A DNA stretch of 64,000 nt, taken from assembly GCF_014198245.1 (NCBI RefSeq), contig NZ_JACIHE010000006.1, forward strand, positions 248,001-312,000. The letters are read 5' to 3'. The stretch is from Bradyrhizobium sp. cir1. GTDB taxonomy: Bacteria > Pseudomonadota > Alphaproteobacteria > Rhizobiales > Xanthobacteraceae. This document shows positions 8,579-16,681 of this stretch, in pieces (positions within the stretch are counted from its first letter, which is position 1; each line of letters begins with the position of its first letter). A model generated the notes under the pieces. The model did no database searches. It was not told where the DNA came from and worked only from the letters and a program-made list of their open reading frames with translations. The translations under genes and the position numbers were made by a program.

Positions 8579-9429
8579 GACGGCCTTGCTCCAACGGACG
8601 GCAGCGGCAGGAATTGCGCGAGATAGGCGCTCCTCCATTGATACGGCGTATCGCCCGCGTAGCGCTTGAACACCGTCGTGAAATGAGCCTGCGTCTGGAA
8701 CCCGACGGTCAAGGCGATGTCGACGAGCGAGGCGTCGGCCTGCCGCAACAATTCCTGGGCACGCTCGATCCGCCGCTTCAGCAGATACTCGTGCGGCCTG
8801 ATGCCGACGGCAGCCCGGAACTGCGCGGCGAAATGCATCCGGCTCAGGCCGGCGACGGCGGCCAGATGCTGCAAGGAGATCTTCGCGGCCAGATTGTCGT
8901 CGACATATTGGATGACGCGCTTGAGGCGCCATTTCTGCAACGACCTCACCGTCCGGCAAGCCTGGCCTTCCTGATCGCCCTCGGTCGACTCTGGCTGGTC
9001 TCGTCCGGCCACCGGCCGCCGGCTGGCCTTGCGGGTCAGAATGGCCAGACGCAACGCATCGACAAGAATGGCGGAATGGGGATGTTGCATGGCCTTGGTG
9101 GCAACGAGTGCATCCGAGAGACGCCGCATTACCGGATCAGTGAATCCTTCTGCAGCTGTCTCCCGATCGGACTCTGCGGATGCGTGCGCAAGACGTTTCG
9201 CGGACACCCTGAAGCTCGGCCCGCTGCCGGCATATCCCCGCACGTCCGGCGCGGGCGGCTCGATAGCCAGCGCAACATCCAGGTGAACGAGGGAGAGCGT
9301 TATGGCCTCCTCGCCGGAGCGCCGTAGACGTCTCGACGGCTCCAGCCGCGCACCGTCGATTGACGAGACGTCGATTGCGGCGGCGACATGGTCCTTGGTG
9401 TTTTGCGAGTGTGACATCTGCAGCGACAT
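8575..9429 (-). CDS. AraC-family transcriptional regulator
   Basis: 284 aa. The start at 9429 has AAGGAGG immediately upstream (8 nt spacing), although the frame is open to 9612. The C-terminal ~100 residues form the double helix-turn-helix of the AraC family (helix motif AAVAGLSRMHFAAQF, second motif VDIALTVGFQTQAHFTTVF). The N-terminal part has no clear ligand-binding cupin and may be a small effector or dimerisation domain. The gene diverges from the kinase operon at 9725, with an inverted repeat at 9566-9583 between them, so it probably controls itself and perhaps that operon. It is a close paralogue of the AraC gene at 16682. Confidence 0.85.
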   Translation of the reverse strand: MSLQMSHSQNTKDHVAAAIDVSSIDGARLEPSRRLRRSGEEAITLSLVHLDVALAIEPPAPDVRGYAGSGPSFRVSAKRLAHASAESDRETAAEGFTDPVMRRLSDALVATKAMQHPHSAILVDALRLAILTRKASRRPVAGRDQPESTEGDQEGQACRTVRSLQKWRLKRVIQYVDDNLAAKISLQHLAAVAGLSRMHFAAQFRAAVGIRPHEYLLKRRIERAQELLRQADASLVDIALTVGFQTQAHFTTVFKRYAGDTPYQWRSAYLAQFLPLPSVGARPS

Positions 9430-9565
9430 CGTCGAACCTCCTTGTCCCAGTTCGCACTGGCAAAGCCTGACCGACTTGACCGATTGCGATGGGAGCAGAG
9501 TAGTCCGGCGATCCGCGCGCTCCATTCTACGCGCGGGTGCAGGGATAAGGTCTCGGGTTGACCGC

Positions 9566-9583
9566 ATCATACGTAGGTATGAT
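9566..9583. promoter_or_regulatory. inverted repeat in divergent promoter region; possible FixJ-type site
   Basis: ATCATAC-GTAG-GTATGAT is a perfect 7-bp dyad with a 4-nt spacer. It contains ATACGTAG, one base from the GTA(A/C)GTAG core recognised by FixJ. It lies between the AraC gene and the kinase/FixJ-like operon. The binding protein is inferred: the AraC product or the FixJ-like regulator. Confidence 0.5.
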
Positions 9584-9724
9584 CGCGGCGGACGAGAGCT
9601 CGAACGGAACACCGCGTCTGCATCTACGGACCTGCAAGCCGGGCGGTTCGGCGTACCTGCGGTAAGTTGACGCGGCCGCGATCGACGAAATCACCGGGAA
9701 GCCTTGTTCTTGAGGGGAATCTCC

Positions 9725-9865
9725 ATGTCGTCGCTCGCGGCGGCTTCAACATTTCCGGAGGTCTTCCAAGAGAGCACGAAAATCACCCGGCTGGATGTTG
9801 TGGACGCGATCAAATCGCGGCATCAAGTCGGCTGCGATGAGAAGAAACACCGCCTGCGACGATGA
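9725..9865 (+). CDS. 46-aa hypothetical ORF leading into the histidine kinase
   Basis: ATG 9725 is preceded by GAGGGG at about 8 nt. The 46-codon frame ends in a TGA that overlaps the kinase start (ATGA at 9862-9865). It has no membrane segment; the sequence is polar, with LDVVDAIKSRH followed by a basic tail ending RLRR. It could be a small partner of the kinase or a leader ORF that couples ribosomes onto the kinase. The family is not recognised. Confidence rests only on the ribosome-binding site and the exact overlap. Confidence 0.45.
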   Translation: MSSLAAASTFPEVFQESTKITRLDVVDAIKSRHQVGCDEKKHRLRR

Positions 9866-11772
9866 CCAACCTTGATCGGCCCACGGGCTCATCCATGAGC
9901 CGCGCCGGCTTGCGGTTCTGGTCCGCTGTACTCGCCTTCGCGGTCTTCATGATTGACGTGCTGACGCCGCTCGAGGGCGCGGTCGCGGTTCTCTATGTCA
10001 TTGCGATCCTGCTTGCGGCGAGGACAAACCGGCGCAACGACATCATCGTTGCAGCGACCGGCTGCATCGTCCTGACCGTCACCGCCTATCTGCTGTCGCA
10101 TGAGCTGCAGGCGATCGCCTCGCCCGCCCTTCGCGCGCTGGTGAGCCTCGCTGCGATCGGGATTACAACCCTGCTGGTGCTGCAGAATCAGGCGGCGACA
10201 ACGCGCCTTGCGGCACAGGCACGCCTGCTCAATCTCTCGCATGACATGATCTTCGTCAGGGATCGCGGCGGCGTGATCACGTTCTGGAACAAGACCGCGG
10301 AACAGACCTACGGCTGGTCAACCGAAGAGGCGCTCGGGCAACTCGCCGACAAGCTTCTGCGAACCAGCTATTCCGACCGGCGGGAAACCATCGAGGCCAG
10401 CCTGCTCGATACCGGGCGATGGGAAGGCAGGGTGGAGCAGCGGACCAAGGCCGGCGCCGTGCTCACCGTCGACGCCCGATGGGCCCTCCAGCATGACCAT
10501 CTCGGCACCCCCGTCGGGGTGCTCGAAACGCATACCGACGTCACAGACCGCGTTGCGGCGCACAGCGCGCTGGTGCAGAGCGAGCAGCGATACCGCCGGA
10601 TGTTCGACGCAAGCCGGATCGGCGTCGTCGAGGAGGATTGGAGCGGACTGCGGACGGCGCTGGATTCGCTGCAGACCGACGGGGTGGATTTGCGCGACCA
10701 TCTGGCACGAAATCCCGATTTCGTTGCTCATGCCCGCCGCCTGGCCAGAATCACCGACGTCAATCCAGCCATGCAGAAAATGGCGGGGGCGAGCGGCTCT
10801 GCGGCTTTCATCGAGAACGTGGACAAGCTGCTGGGCGAAAACGATCGGAGTTTCCTCGACGCGCTGGTCGCATTCGCGGAAGGACAGCGGTTCCACGAAG
10901 GGGAAACGCGCCTCGTGCGCCTCGACGGGCGCAAGGTGCCCGTGCTGTTCACGATCACCTTTCCGCCCGAACCCGGCGGGGATCATAACGTGCTCGTCTT
11001 CGTCGTCGATATCACCGAGCGCAAGCAGGCTCAGGATGCGCTGCTCGCGGCGCAAGCCGAACTTGCCCATGCTGCGCGCGTCGCCACCCTCGGCGAGCTC
11101 AGCGCCTCCATTGCGCACGAGGTGAACCAGCCGCTGGCGGCGATCGTCACCAGCGGCGAGGCCGGCTTGCGGTGGCTGCGGCGCGACGTCCCCGATCTCA
11201 AGGAGGTTGCGACGACGATCGGCCATGTCGTTGCTCAGGGCCGCCGCGCCAGCGAGATCGTGACTCGCATCCGGACTTTCCTGAAGAAGGCCTCGCCCCA
11301 GCAGGACAGGTTGCAAATCGGCGAGGTCGTCGAGGAGGCGACGGCCCTCGTCGCGCGCGAGCTCGCCAAGGATGATGTCGCCCTCATCGTCGCGTCGGAG
11401 CATGGCCTGCCACCGGTTCGCGGCGACCGGATTCAGCTGCAACAGGTCCTGGTCAATCTTCTGGTCAATGCCGGCCAGGCCATGTCGGGCCGGCCCGGTT
11501 CCCGCACCATCACGCTGCGCGCCGGCATCGTGGACAGCGAAACCCTCGCCATCACGGTCCAGGACAGCGGCCCGGGAATCCACCCCGATGACATGCCGCG
11601 CCTGTTCGATCCGTTCTTCACGACGAAGGACGGCGGAATGGGCATGGGGCTTGCGATCTGCCGAACGACGGTGGAAGCTCATGGCGGCCGATTGTCGGTG
11701 ACCAGCACCCCGGGCTCGGGAGCGACATTCCACCTGACATTGCCATATAGCCAAGAACACGACTCGCCATGA
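9862..11772 (+). CDS. membrane PAS-domain sensor histidine kinase
   Basis: 636 aa. The N-terminal ~17-105 residues hold three or four transmembrane helices, followed by a PAS domain (~115-235), a second PAS-like domain (~244-395) with an unusual insert at ~256-295, a HisKA domain with H-box LGELSASIAHEVNQPL (H419), and an HATPase with GMGMGLAICR. This is the FixL/DctB-like group common in rhizobia. It lacks visible evidence for a heme PAS, so it should not be called FixL. ATGA overlaps join it to the 46-aa ORF upstream and the FixJ-like regulator downstream, so the regulator at 11769 is its likely partner. Confidence 0.9.
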   Translation: MTNLDRPTGSSMSRAGLRFWSAVLAFAVFMIDVLTPLEGAVAVLYVIAILLAARTNRRNDIIVAATGCIVLTVTAYLLSHELQAIASPALRALVSLAAIGITTLLVLQNQAATTRLAAQARLLNLSHDMIFVRDRGGVITFWNKTAEQTYGWSTEEALGQLADKLLRTSYSDRRETIEASLLDTGRWEGRVEQRTKAGAVLTVDARWALQHDHLGTPVGVLETHTDVTDRVAAHSALVQSEQRYRRMFDASRIGVVEEDWSGLRTALDSLQTDGVDLRDHLARNPDFVAHARRLARITDVNPAMQKMAGASGSAAFIENVDKLLGENDRSFLDALVAFAEGQRFHEGETRLVRLDGRKVPVLFTITFPPEPGGDHNVLVFVVDITERKQAQDALLAAQAELAHAARVATLGELSASIAHEVNQPLAAIVTSGEAGLRWLRRDVPDLKEVATTIGHVVAQGRRASEIVTRIRTFLKKASPQQDRLQIGEVVEEATALVARELAKDDVALIVASEHGLPPVRGDRIQLQQVLVNLLVNAGQAMSGRPGSRTITLRAGIVDSETLAITVQDSGPGIHPDDMPRLFDPFFTTKDGGMGMGLAICRTTVEAHGGRLSVTSTPGSGATFHLTLPYSQEHDSP

Positions 11773-12440
11773 CACGACCAAACCAGGCTCAGCCGCCGGC
11801 GCAACCCTCCAGCGCGACCGTCATCATCGTCGACGACGATGCCGGCATCCGCGCCTCGCTCGACAGCCTGTTCCGATCCGTCGGTCTCGAGACGCGCCTG
11901 TTCGGTTCACCGGCGGAACTGCTCGGCGGCTCCCTGCCCGACGGCCCCGGCTGCATCGTGCTGGACGTCCGCCTTCCAGGCGTGAGCGGTCTCGATCTTC
12001 AGAGCCAGCTCGTCCGGCAGGGCATCAGCTATCCGATCATCTTCATGACGGGGCATGGGGACATTCCGATGTCGGTGCGTGCCATGAAGGCCGGCGCCGT
12101 CGATTTCCTCTCCAAGCCGTTTCGCGACCAGGACATGCTCGATGCCGTGACGGCGGCGCTCGAACGCGATGCGCAGCACCGCGCCGAAGCCGCGACCAAG
12201 GAGGACATCCGCGCCCAGTACGAGACCCTGACGGCGCGCGAGCGCGAGGTTATGGGCCATGTCACCGCCGGTCTGATGAACAAGCAGGTCGCCGCTCTGA
12301 TCGGCCTCAGCGAGATCACGGTCAAGATCCACCGCGGGAATGTCATGCGCAAGATGGGGGTCAGGTCACTGGCCGACCTCGTCCGCAAGGCCGAAGCGCT
12401 CGGGGTATCCCAGACCCGCAGGTCTACGGACCAAACCTGA
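11769..12440 (+). CDS. FixJ-family response regulator (receiver + LuxR HTH)
   Basis: 223 aa. The receiver has an acidic pocket VDDD, phospho-acceptor D66 in CIVLDVRLPG and the conserved lysine in DFLSKPF. The C-terminal GerE/LuxR helix-turn-helix begins LTAREREVMGHV and has recognition helix ITVKIHRGNVMRKMG. The start overlaps the kinase stop as ATGA. It should be phosphorylated by that kinase and act as a DNA-binding activator or repressor. Likely targets are its own operon and the efflux genes downstream; the dyad at 9566-9583 resembles a FixJ core. Confidence 0.9.
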   Translation: MTRPNQAQPPAQPSSATVIIVDDDAGIRASLDSLFRSVGLETRLFGSPAELLGGSLPDGPGCIVLDVRLPGVSGLDLQSQLVRQGISYPIIFMTGHGDIPMSVRAMKAGAVDFLSKPFRDQDMLDAVTAALERDAQHRAEAATKEDIRAQYETLTAREREVMGHVTAGLMNKQVAALIGLSEITVKIHRGNVMRKMGVRSLADLVRKAEALGVSQTRRSTDQT

Positions 12441-12540
12441 GTATAATTTCGGCGGCACCGCCCCCGGTGCATAAGGCGCCATCGGCCGCGCAAAGGGAGA
12501 TGCCCTCCTTGCGGAACACCGCGGTCAGGATTGTGTGCCA

Positions 12541-12918
12541 ATGGCCAAGACCCCGGTGATTGCGATCGTGGACGACGACGAAGGCGTTCGCACGTCGCTG
12601 GCGAGCCTGGTGCGTTCGCTCGGCTACGATGCTCGTGCCTACGAGTCCGGCGTGGACTTCCTCCGGAAGGCGCCGGAAGACGATCCGGCCTGCATGATCG
12701 CCGACATCCAGATGCCGGTCATCACCGGCGATGAACTCCAGGCACAATTGATCGCCTCCGGCCGGCGCTTCCCGATCATCTTCATGACGGCATTTCCGAG
12801 CGAATCCGTACGCCAGCGCGTGATGGCGGCGGGCGCGCATTGCTATCTCGGCAAACCTTCCAGCGGCGACGAGATCATCCGTTACCTTGAACAGGCGCTG
12901 GCAAGCCAGACGCCGTAA
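12541..12918 (+). CDS. single-domain response regulator
   Basis: 125 aa receiver only, with VDDDEG, acceptor D55 in CMIADIQMP and the C-terminal lysine in YLGKPSS. No output domain follows. Similar stand-alone receivers act as phosphate sinks or competitors for the same kinase in rhizobial FixL/FixJ-type systems. ATG 12541 is preferred over the GTG at 12535; neither has a strong Shine-Dalgarno. It lies 100 bp after the FixJ-like gene, so it may share the transcript. Confidence 0.85.
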   Translation: MAKTPVIAIVDDDEGVRTSLASLVRSLGYDARAYESGVDFLRKAPEDDPACMIADIQMPVITGDELQAQLIASGRRFPIIFMTAFPSESVRQRVMAAGAHCYLGKPSSGDEIIRYLEQALASQTP

Positions 12919-13088
12919 CCGGTCCGCCCGTCTCGCGCGCGACGGCCCTCCTCCCCCAACCAGACGTGCATTCCGGCAACCGGGTTGGTAGACCGGAAAT
13001 ACCGGCTGGCCCGGCAAACCTCATAGTCGCCGTCGATTTTGTCGACATCGGCAGGGCGGCATGCCTGCCGGAAACGAATGAGGCAGGT

Positions 13089-14945
13089 ATGCCAGTGATC
13101 GCCAACAGTGCTGCCGCGCCGCGCCCGCTGGTCTTCGCCGGCTTCCCTGCGAACTCCTGGGCTTTCGCGTTGCGAGCCTGGCTGGCAATGATGCTCGCAC
13201 TGTATGTGAGCTTCTGGCTCGAGCTCGAATCTCCCTCGTCGTCCGCCCTCACCGTTGCCGTCCTGGCGCTGCCGACACGCGGCCAGGGCATGGAGAAGGC
13301 CGGCTACCGGCTGCTTGCAACCGCCATCGGCGTTGCCGCATCGATCGCGATCGCGGGCCTGTTTTCCCAGACCGACGGTCTCCTGCTCGCCGTGTTCGGC
13401 ATCTGGATCGGGCTCTGCGTCTATGTCGCCGGATTGCTGGATGGCAATCGCGCCTACGCAGCGGCGCTCTGCTGCATCACCGTCGCCCTGATCGCAATCC
13501 AGCAGATCGACACGCCGCTGCAGGTGTTCCCAGCCGGCGTCGCACGCGGCGCCGCCATCGGCATCGGCGTCCTTGCGGTGGCGCTCGTGAACGAGATTCT
13601 GGCCGCGCCGAACTACCATCCGGTGCTGGCAAGCCGCATCGAGGCGCTGCACCGCCGGGTCACGGACCTCGCGCACGGTGCCGAGCGTGCCTCCGCGCCG
13701 GCTGCCGCGAGCCTGTTGCATGACATCGCGGCACTGCGACCGGAGATCGCCAGCCTTGCGACGGAATCGAGCATCGGCACGGCAAGGACCGCAGCCGCGC
13801 GCTCCGCGCTGGTCGACCTCGTCAGTGCGCTCTCGCTCGGCCGCATGCTTGCGGCACTCCCCGCCGCCTCCACGGCTTCAGCCGGGCTGATGGCGATGTC
13901 ACGATCCTGGCTTCAGACCGAGATAAGCCGAAAGGACGCGCAGGTCCGCCGCAGCCTCGATGCGCTGCGTGAAGGGACGCGCCCGTATCATGAATGGCGC
14001 GCGCCGCTCTATCGCTCGCGCCGCATCGCGGCGGAAACCGCCGCACGGGCCACGATCTCGTTCACGCTGATCGCGCTTTTCTTCGTGCTGACAGGCTGGC
14101 CCTCCACCGAGCTCTGCCTCACGCTCGTGGCGGCGATCATCGGCCTCGGCTCCACGACGCCTGCGCCACGCAGCTTCGCGATGGTGACGCTGACAGCGAT
14201 GCCGATCGCCTGCGCGCTGGCTGGCATCCTGAAATACCTTGTTTTCAACGGTGTCTCCGAATTTCAATTGCTGGCGATTGGTCTTGCGCCTGTCGTCATC
14301 GGTCTCGCGCTGCTGATCTCATTGCCGAACCCCATGCTGTCGTCCCTCGGCCGGCTCGTCTTGGTGTTCGCGATCGCCGTCCTCGCACCGACCAATCCGC
14401 AGAGCTACGACCCCGAGGTGTTCCTGGTGACGAGCTTCTTCGCCGGCCTGTCGGCGGTGCTCGTGTTCGCCGCGCAGTTGCTGCTGCCTCCCCTGTCGGG
14501 CGCCCGGCGGGTCCGGCTGCTGCTGGGAGAGGCCCATGGCGAGCTGAGAGACCTCGACGGCAGTCGCGCTCGAGATCTCGCGCCGGAGGAAGCTGCGTTT
14601 CGCGACGCGGCGCGGATCGAGCAGATTCTGACCGCAAACGGCGCCTTGCCTCTCGATGGTCAGATCACGGCCAAAGCGATGCGCTGCTTCGACCAGGCTG
14701 AAGCCTTGCGGCGCTGCCGCGCCGAACTGGACCGGCTGCGACAGGGTCCGCTCGCCGGAGCGGCACAGGACGCGCGAGGAGCCCTCGCTCAGAGGAACAG
14801 CGGCGCAATCCTCGCTTCTGCCGAGGCGCTGCGTCAGGCGGCAGCGCGCAGCAACCTGTCCGCCAATTCGGCCATCGCCATGCTGATTTCGGCAAGCAGC
14901 GCATTCGCACCGTCACAGTCTGAAAGCCAGGGCGAACGGCCATGA
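13089..14945 (+). CDS. FUSC/AaeB-type inner-membrane efflux protein
   Basis: 618 aa. The start at 13089 has GAGGCAGG just upstream. The layout is that of the fusaric-acid-resistance/AaeB family: a hydrophobic N-terminal bundle (~residues 25-175), a cytoplasmic alpha-helical domain, a second membrane bundle (~310-470) and a helical C-terminus. Members export aromatic carboxylic acids such as p-hydroxybenzoate or fusaric acid with a DUF1656 peptide and an HlyD adaptor, both encoded next. The stop overlaps the DUF1656 start as ATGA. The actual substrate is unknown; phenolic acids would suit a soil or plant-associated bacterium. Confidence 0.88.
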   Translation: MPVIANSAAAPRPLVFAGFPANSWAFALRAWLAMMLALYVSFWLELESPSSSALTVAVLALPTRGQGMEKAGYRLLATAIGVAASIAIAGLFSQTDGLLLAVFGIWIGLCVYVAGLLDGNRAYAAALCCITVALIAIQQIDTPLQVFPAGVARGAAIGIGVLAVALVNEILAAPNYHPVLASRIEALHRRVTDLAHGAERASAPAAASLLHDIAALRPEIASLATESSIGTARTAAARSALVDLVSALSLGRMLAALPAASTASAGLMAMSRSWLQTEISRKDAQVRRSLDALREGTRPYHEWRAPLYRSRRIAAETAARATISFTLIALFFVLTGWPSTELCLTLVAAIIGLGSTTPAPRSFAMVTLTAMPIACALAGILKYLVFNGVSEFQLLAIGLAPVVIGLALLISLPNPMLSSLGRLVLVFAIAVLAPTNPQSYDPEVFLVTSFFAGLSAVLVFAAQLLLPPLSGARRVRLLLGEAHGELRDLDGSRARDLAPEEAAFRDAARIEQILTANGALPLDGQITAKAMRCFDQAEALRRCRAELDRLRQGPLAGAAQDARGALAQRNSGAILASAEALRQAAARSNLSANSAIAMLISASSAFAPSQSESQGERP

Positions 14946-15145
14946 CGAACACCTACCGGGAGCTCGTCGTCGGTGGCGTGCTGATCGCCCCAATCGTCTC
15001 CTATGCGGCAATCGCGCTGCTTGCGTTCCTGCTGCTCCGTCCGCTGCTGCGTTTCATCGGATTCTCAAGATTGTTCAGCAACCCATCGCTGGCTGAGCTC
15101 AGTCTCTACGTTGCGATGTTCGGCCTGCTCGCACTGTTCTTCTAG
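14942..15145 (+). CDS. DUF1656 small membrane protein (AaeX-like)
   Basis: 67 aa with two transmembrane helices (about residues 12-38 and 50-67) and a conserved middle that includes RFIGFSRLF. This family is almost always placed between an AaeB-type permease and an HlyD adaptor, as here. It overlaps the permease by ATGA and sits 12 bp before the adaptor. It probably stabilises or gates the pump. Confidence 0.88.
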   Translation: MTNTYRELVVGGVLIAPIVSYAAIALLAFLLLRPLLRFIGFSRLFSNPSLAELSLYVAMFGLLALFF

Positions 15146-15157
15146 GGAGAAAGAGCC

Positions 15158-16444
15158 ATGGACGCCGCCCTGCCCCGGGACGCCGCCGCGCTCCGCGGCG
15201 AACCGTCAGCCGAAGCCCAAGCCGACGCCACCGGCACCATGGGCATGCCGGAGACCGTCGCGCGCGATACCGGCGATCGCGCCGCGGAGAACGGCAGACC
15301 CCAGGAACCGGCCACGGACTCCTCGATGCCGCGGCGCACAGCGGTGGCCCGTTTCATCGGCGGTGCCGGCAGGCATCTTGCGACCCTCGGCATCGCACTG
15401 ATCGCGGTCCTGATAGCGGTTGCGACCTGGCAGCACTACGTCACCGCGCCGTGGACCCGGAACGGCAGCGTCCGCGTCCAGGTCGCCAACGTCGCGCCGC
15501 AGGTCGCGGGCAAGATCGTGGAGCTGCGTGTGGCCGACAACCAGTTCGTCCACAAGGGCGACGTTCTCTACGTGATCGACCCCTTCGACTTCGAGGTGGC
15601 TGTCCGCGTCGGCAAGGCGCTGGTCGACCAGCGGGCCGCGGATCTGGAGGTGAAGCAGGCCGAGTTCGACCGCCGCCAGCACCTGTCCAATCTCGCGACG
15701 ACCCCCGAAGAGCAGCAGATCTATGCGGGCAACGCGGCGCAGGCCAAAGCCGCCTACGAGTCGGCTGTGCACCAGCTTGCTCAGGCGGAGCTGAATCTGA
15801 AACGGACCAGCGTGGCCAGCCCCGTCGACGGCTACGTCACCAACCTCCTGCTGCGCGCAGGCGACTATGCCATCACCGGCGTCAGCAACATCGCGGTCAT
15901 CGATTCCGACAGTTTCTGGATCGACGGCTATTTCGAGGAAACCAAGATGGCCCGTGTCTGCGTCGGAGATCGCGCCGAAGCGCAGCTGGTCGGTTACGCC
16001 AAGCCGATTCTCGGTCATGTGAAGACCGTGACGCGCGGCGTCAGCGTGTCGAACGCCGCCTCGGGCACGCAGGGCTTGCCCAATGTCGACCCGATCTACA
16101 CCTGGGTGCGGCTTGCCCAGCGCGTGCCGGTTCGCGTCGCCATCGACACGGTGCCGCCGGACGTGCCGCTCGTCTCCGGCATGACGGCAACGGTGACAAT
16201 CCGACAGCCCTCCGCGGGCGAGCACCAAACCCGGTTCGACCAGTTCCGCGCGGGCTTTGTGGATCCCGTCATTGATTTGTTCGGCGCGGGACATCCGCCG
16301 CGTGCGAACTGCCTGCAGGCCGCGTCCCAGCAGCGCCCCGAGGTGGAAGCGATTCCGTACTCGCGCGAACCCGCGGTTCCCCCGGCACAGACGATCGCGC
16401 CTGGCCTCACCCCCGGCCTCGACGTGTCACCGCGCCTGCCCTGA
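15158..16444 (+). CDS. HlyD-family periplasmic adaptor (AaeA/EmrA-like)
   Basis: 428 aa, preceded by GGAGAAAGAG. After a ~70-residue polar N-terminus comes one transmembrane anchor (~76-92). A biotinyl-lipoyl half with VAPQVAGKIVELRV, a helical hairpin, and the second lipoyl/beta-barrel half with SPVDGYVTNLLLRAGDY follow. It connects the FUSC permease to an outer-membrane channel, which is not encoded nearby. The C-terminal ~60 residues are proline-rich and extend past the usual adaptor length. Confidence 0.88.
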   Translation: MDAALPRDAAALRGEPSAEAQADATGTMGMPETVARDTGDRAAENGRPQEPATDSSMPRRTAVARFIGGAGRHLATLGIALIAVLIAVATWQHYVTAPWTRNGSVRVQVANVAPQVAGKIVELRVADNQFVHKGDVLYVIDPFDFEVAVRVGKALVDQRAADLEVKQAEFDRRQHLSNLATTPEEQQIYAGNAAQAKAAYESAVHQLAQAELNLKRTSVASPVDGYVTNLLLRAGDYAITGVSNIAVIDSDSFWIDGYFEETKMARVCVGDRAEAQLVGYAKPILGHVKTVTRGVSVSNAASGTQGLPNVDPIYTWVRLAQRVPVRVAIDTVPPDVPLVSGMTATVTIRQPSAGEHQTRFDQFRAGFVDPVIDLFGAGHPPRANCLQAASQQRPEVEAIPYSREPAVPPAQTIAPGLTPGLDVSPRLP

Positions 16445-16681
16445 ATCAAACCTGCGTCTTCCGTTGGAATCGTGTGGCCCCACATCGCATCCGCTTGATC
16501 CCTTTGGTTCAATTGAACTTTTTGCGACACGCGGTCGCACCCCTCGCATTTGCAAAATCTAATACCGCTTAAGCATCCTTAACGAGCCTTGCGGTGATAT
16601 CGCACCTATCGTTTGAGCATCGACCAATCGCATTCGGCAGCCGTCACGACGGCAGCGGGATTCAGAACACGGGGAAGAACG

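Noticed and set aside
8579-8959. N-terminal part of a longer minus-strand frame that includes the 68-aa ORF
   Set aside because: Lies inside the AraC gene in another frame; only the part from ATG 8578 is supported by the ATGA overlap and terminator.
10318-11781. 487-aa open frame on the minus strand opposite the histidine kinase
   Set aside because: Antisense shadow of a long high-GC gene; no recognisable domain and no Shine-Dalgarno.
9862-12440. FixL/FixJ oxygen-sensing pair
   Set aside because: The kinase PAS domains show no evidence of haem binding; only the general family resemblance is supported.
12442-12447. TATAAT motif just after the FixJ-like gene
   Set aside because: No matching -35 at 16-18 bp; chance occurrence is likely.
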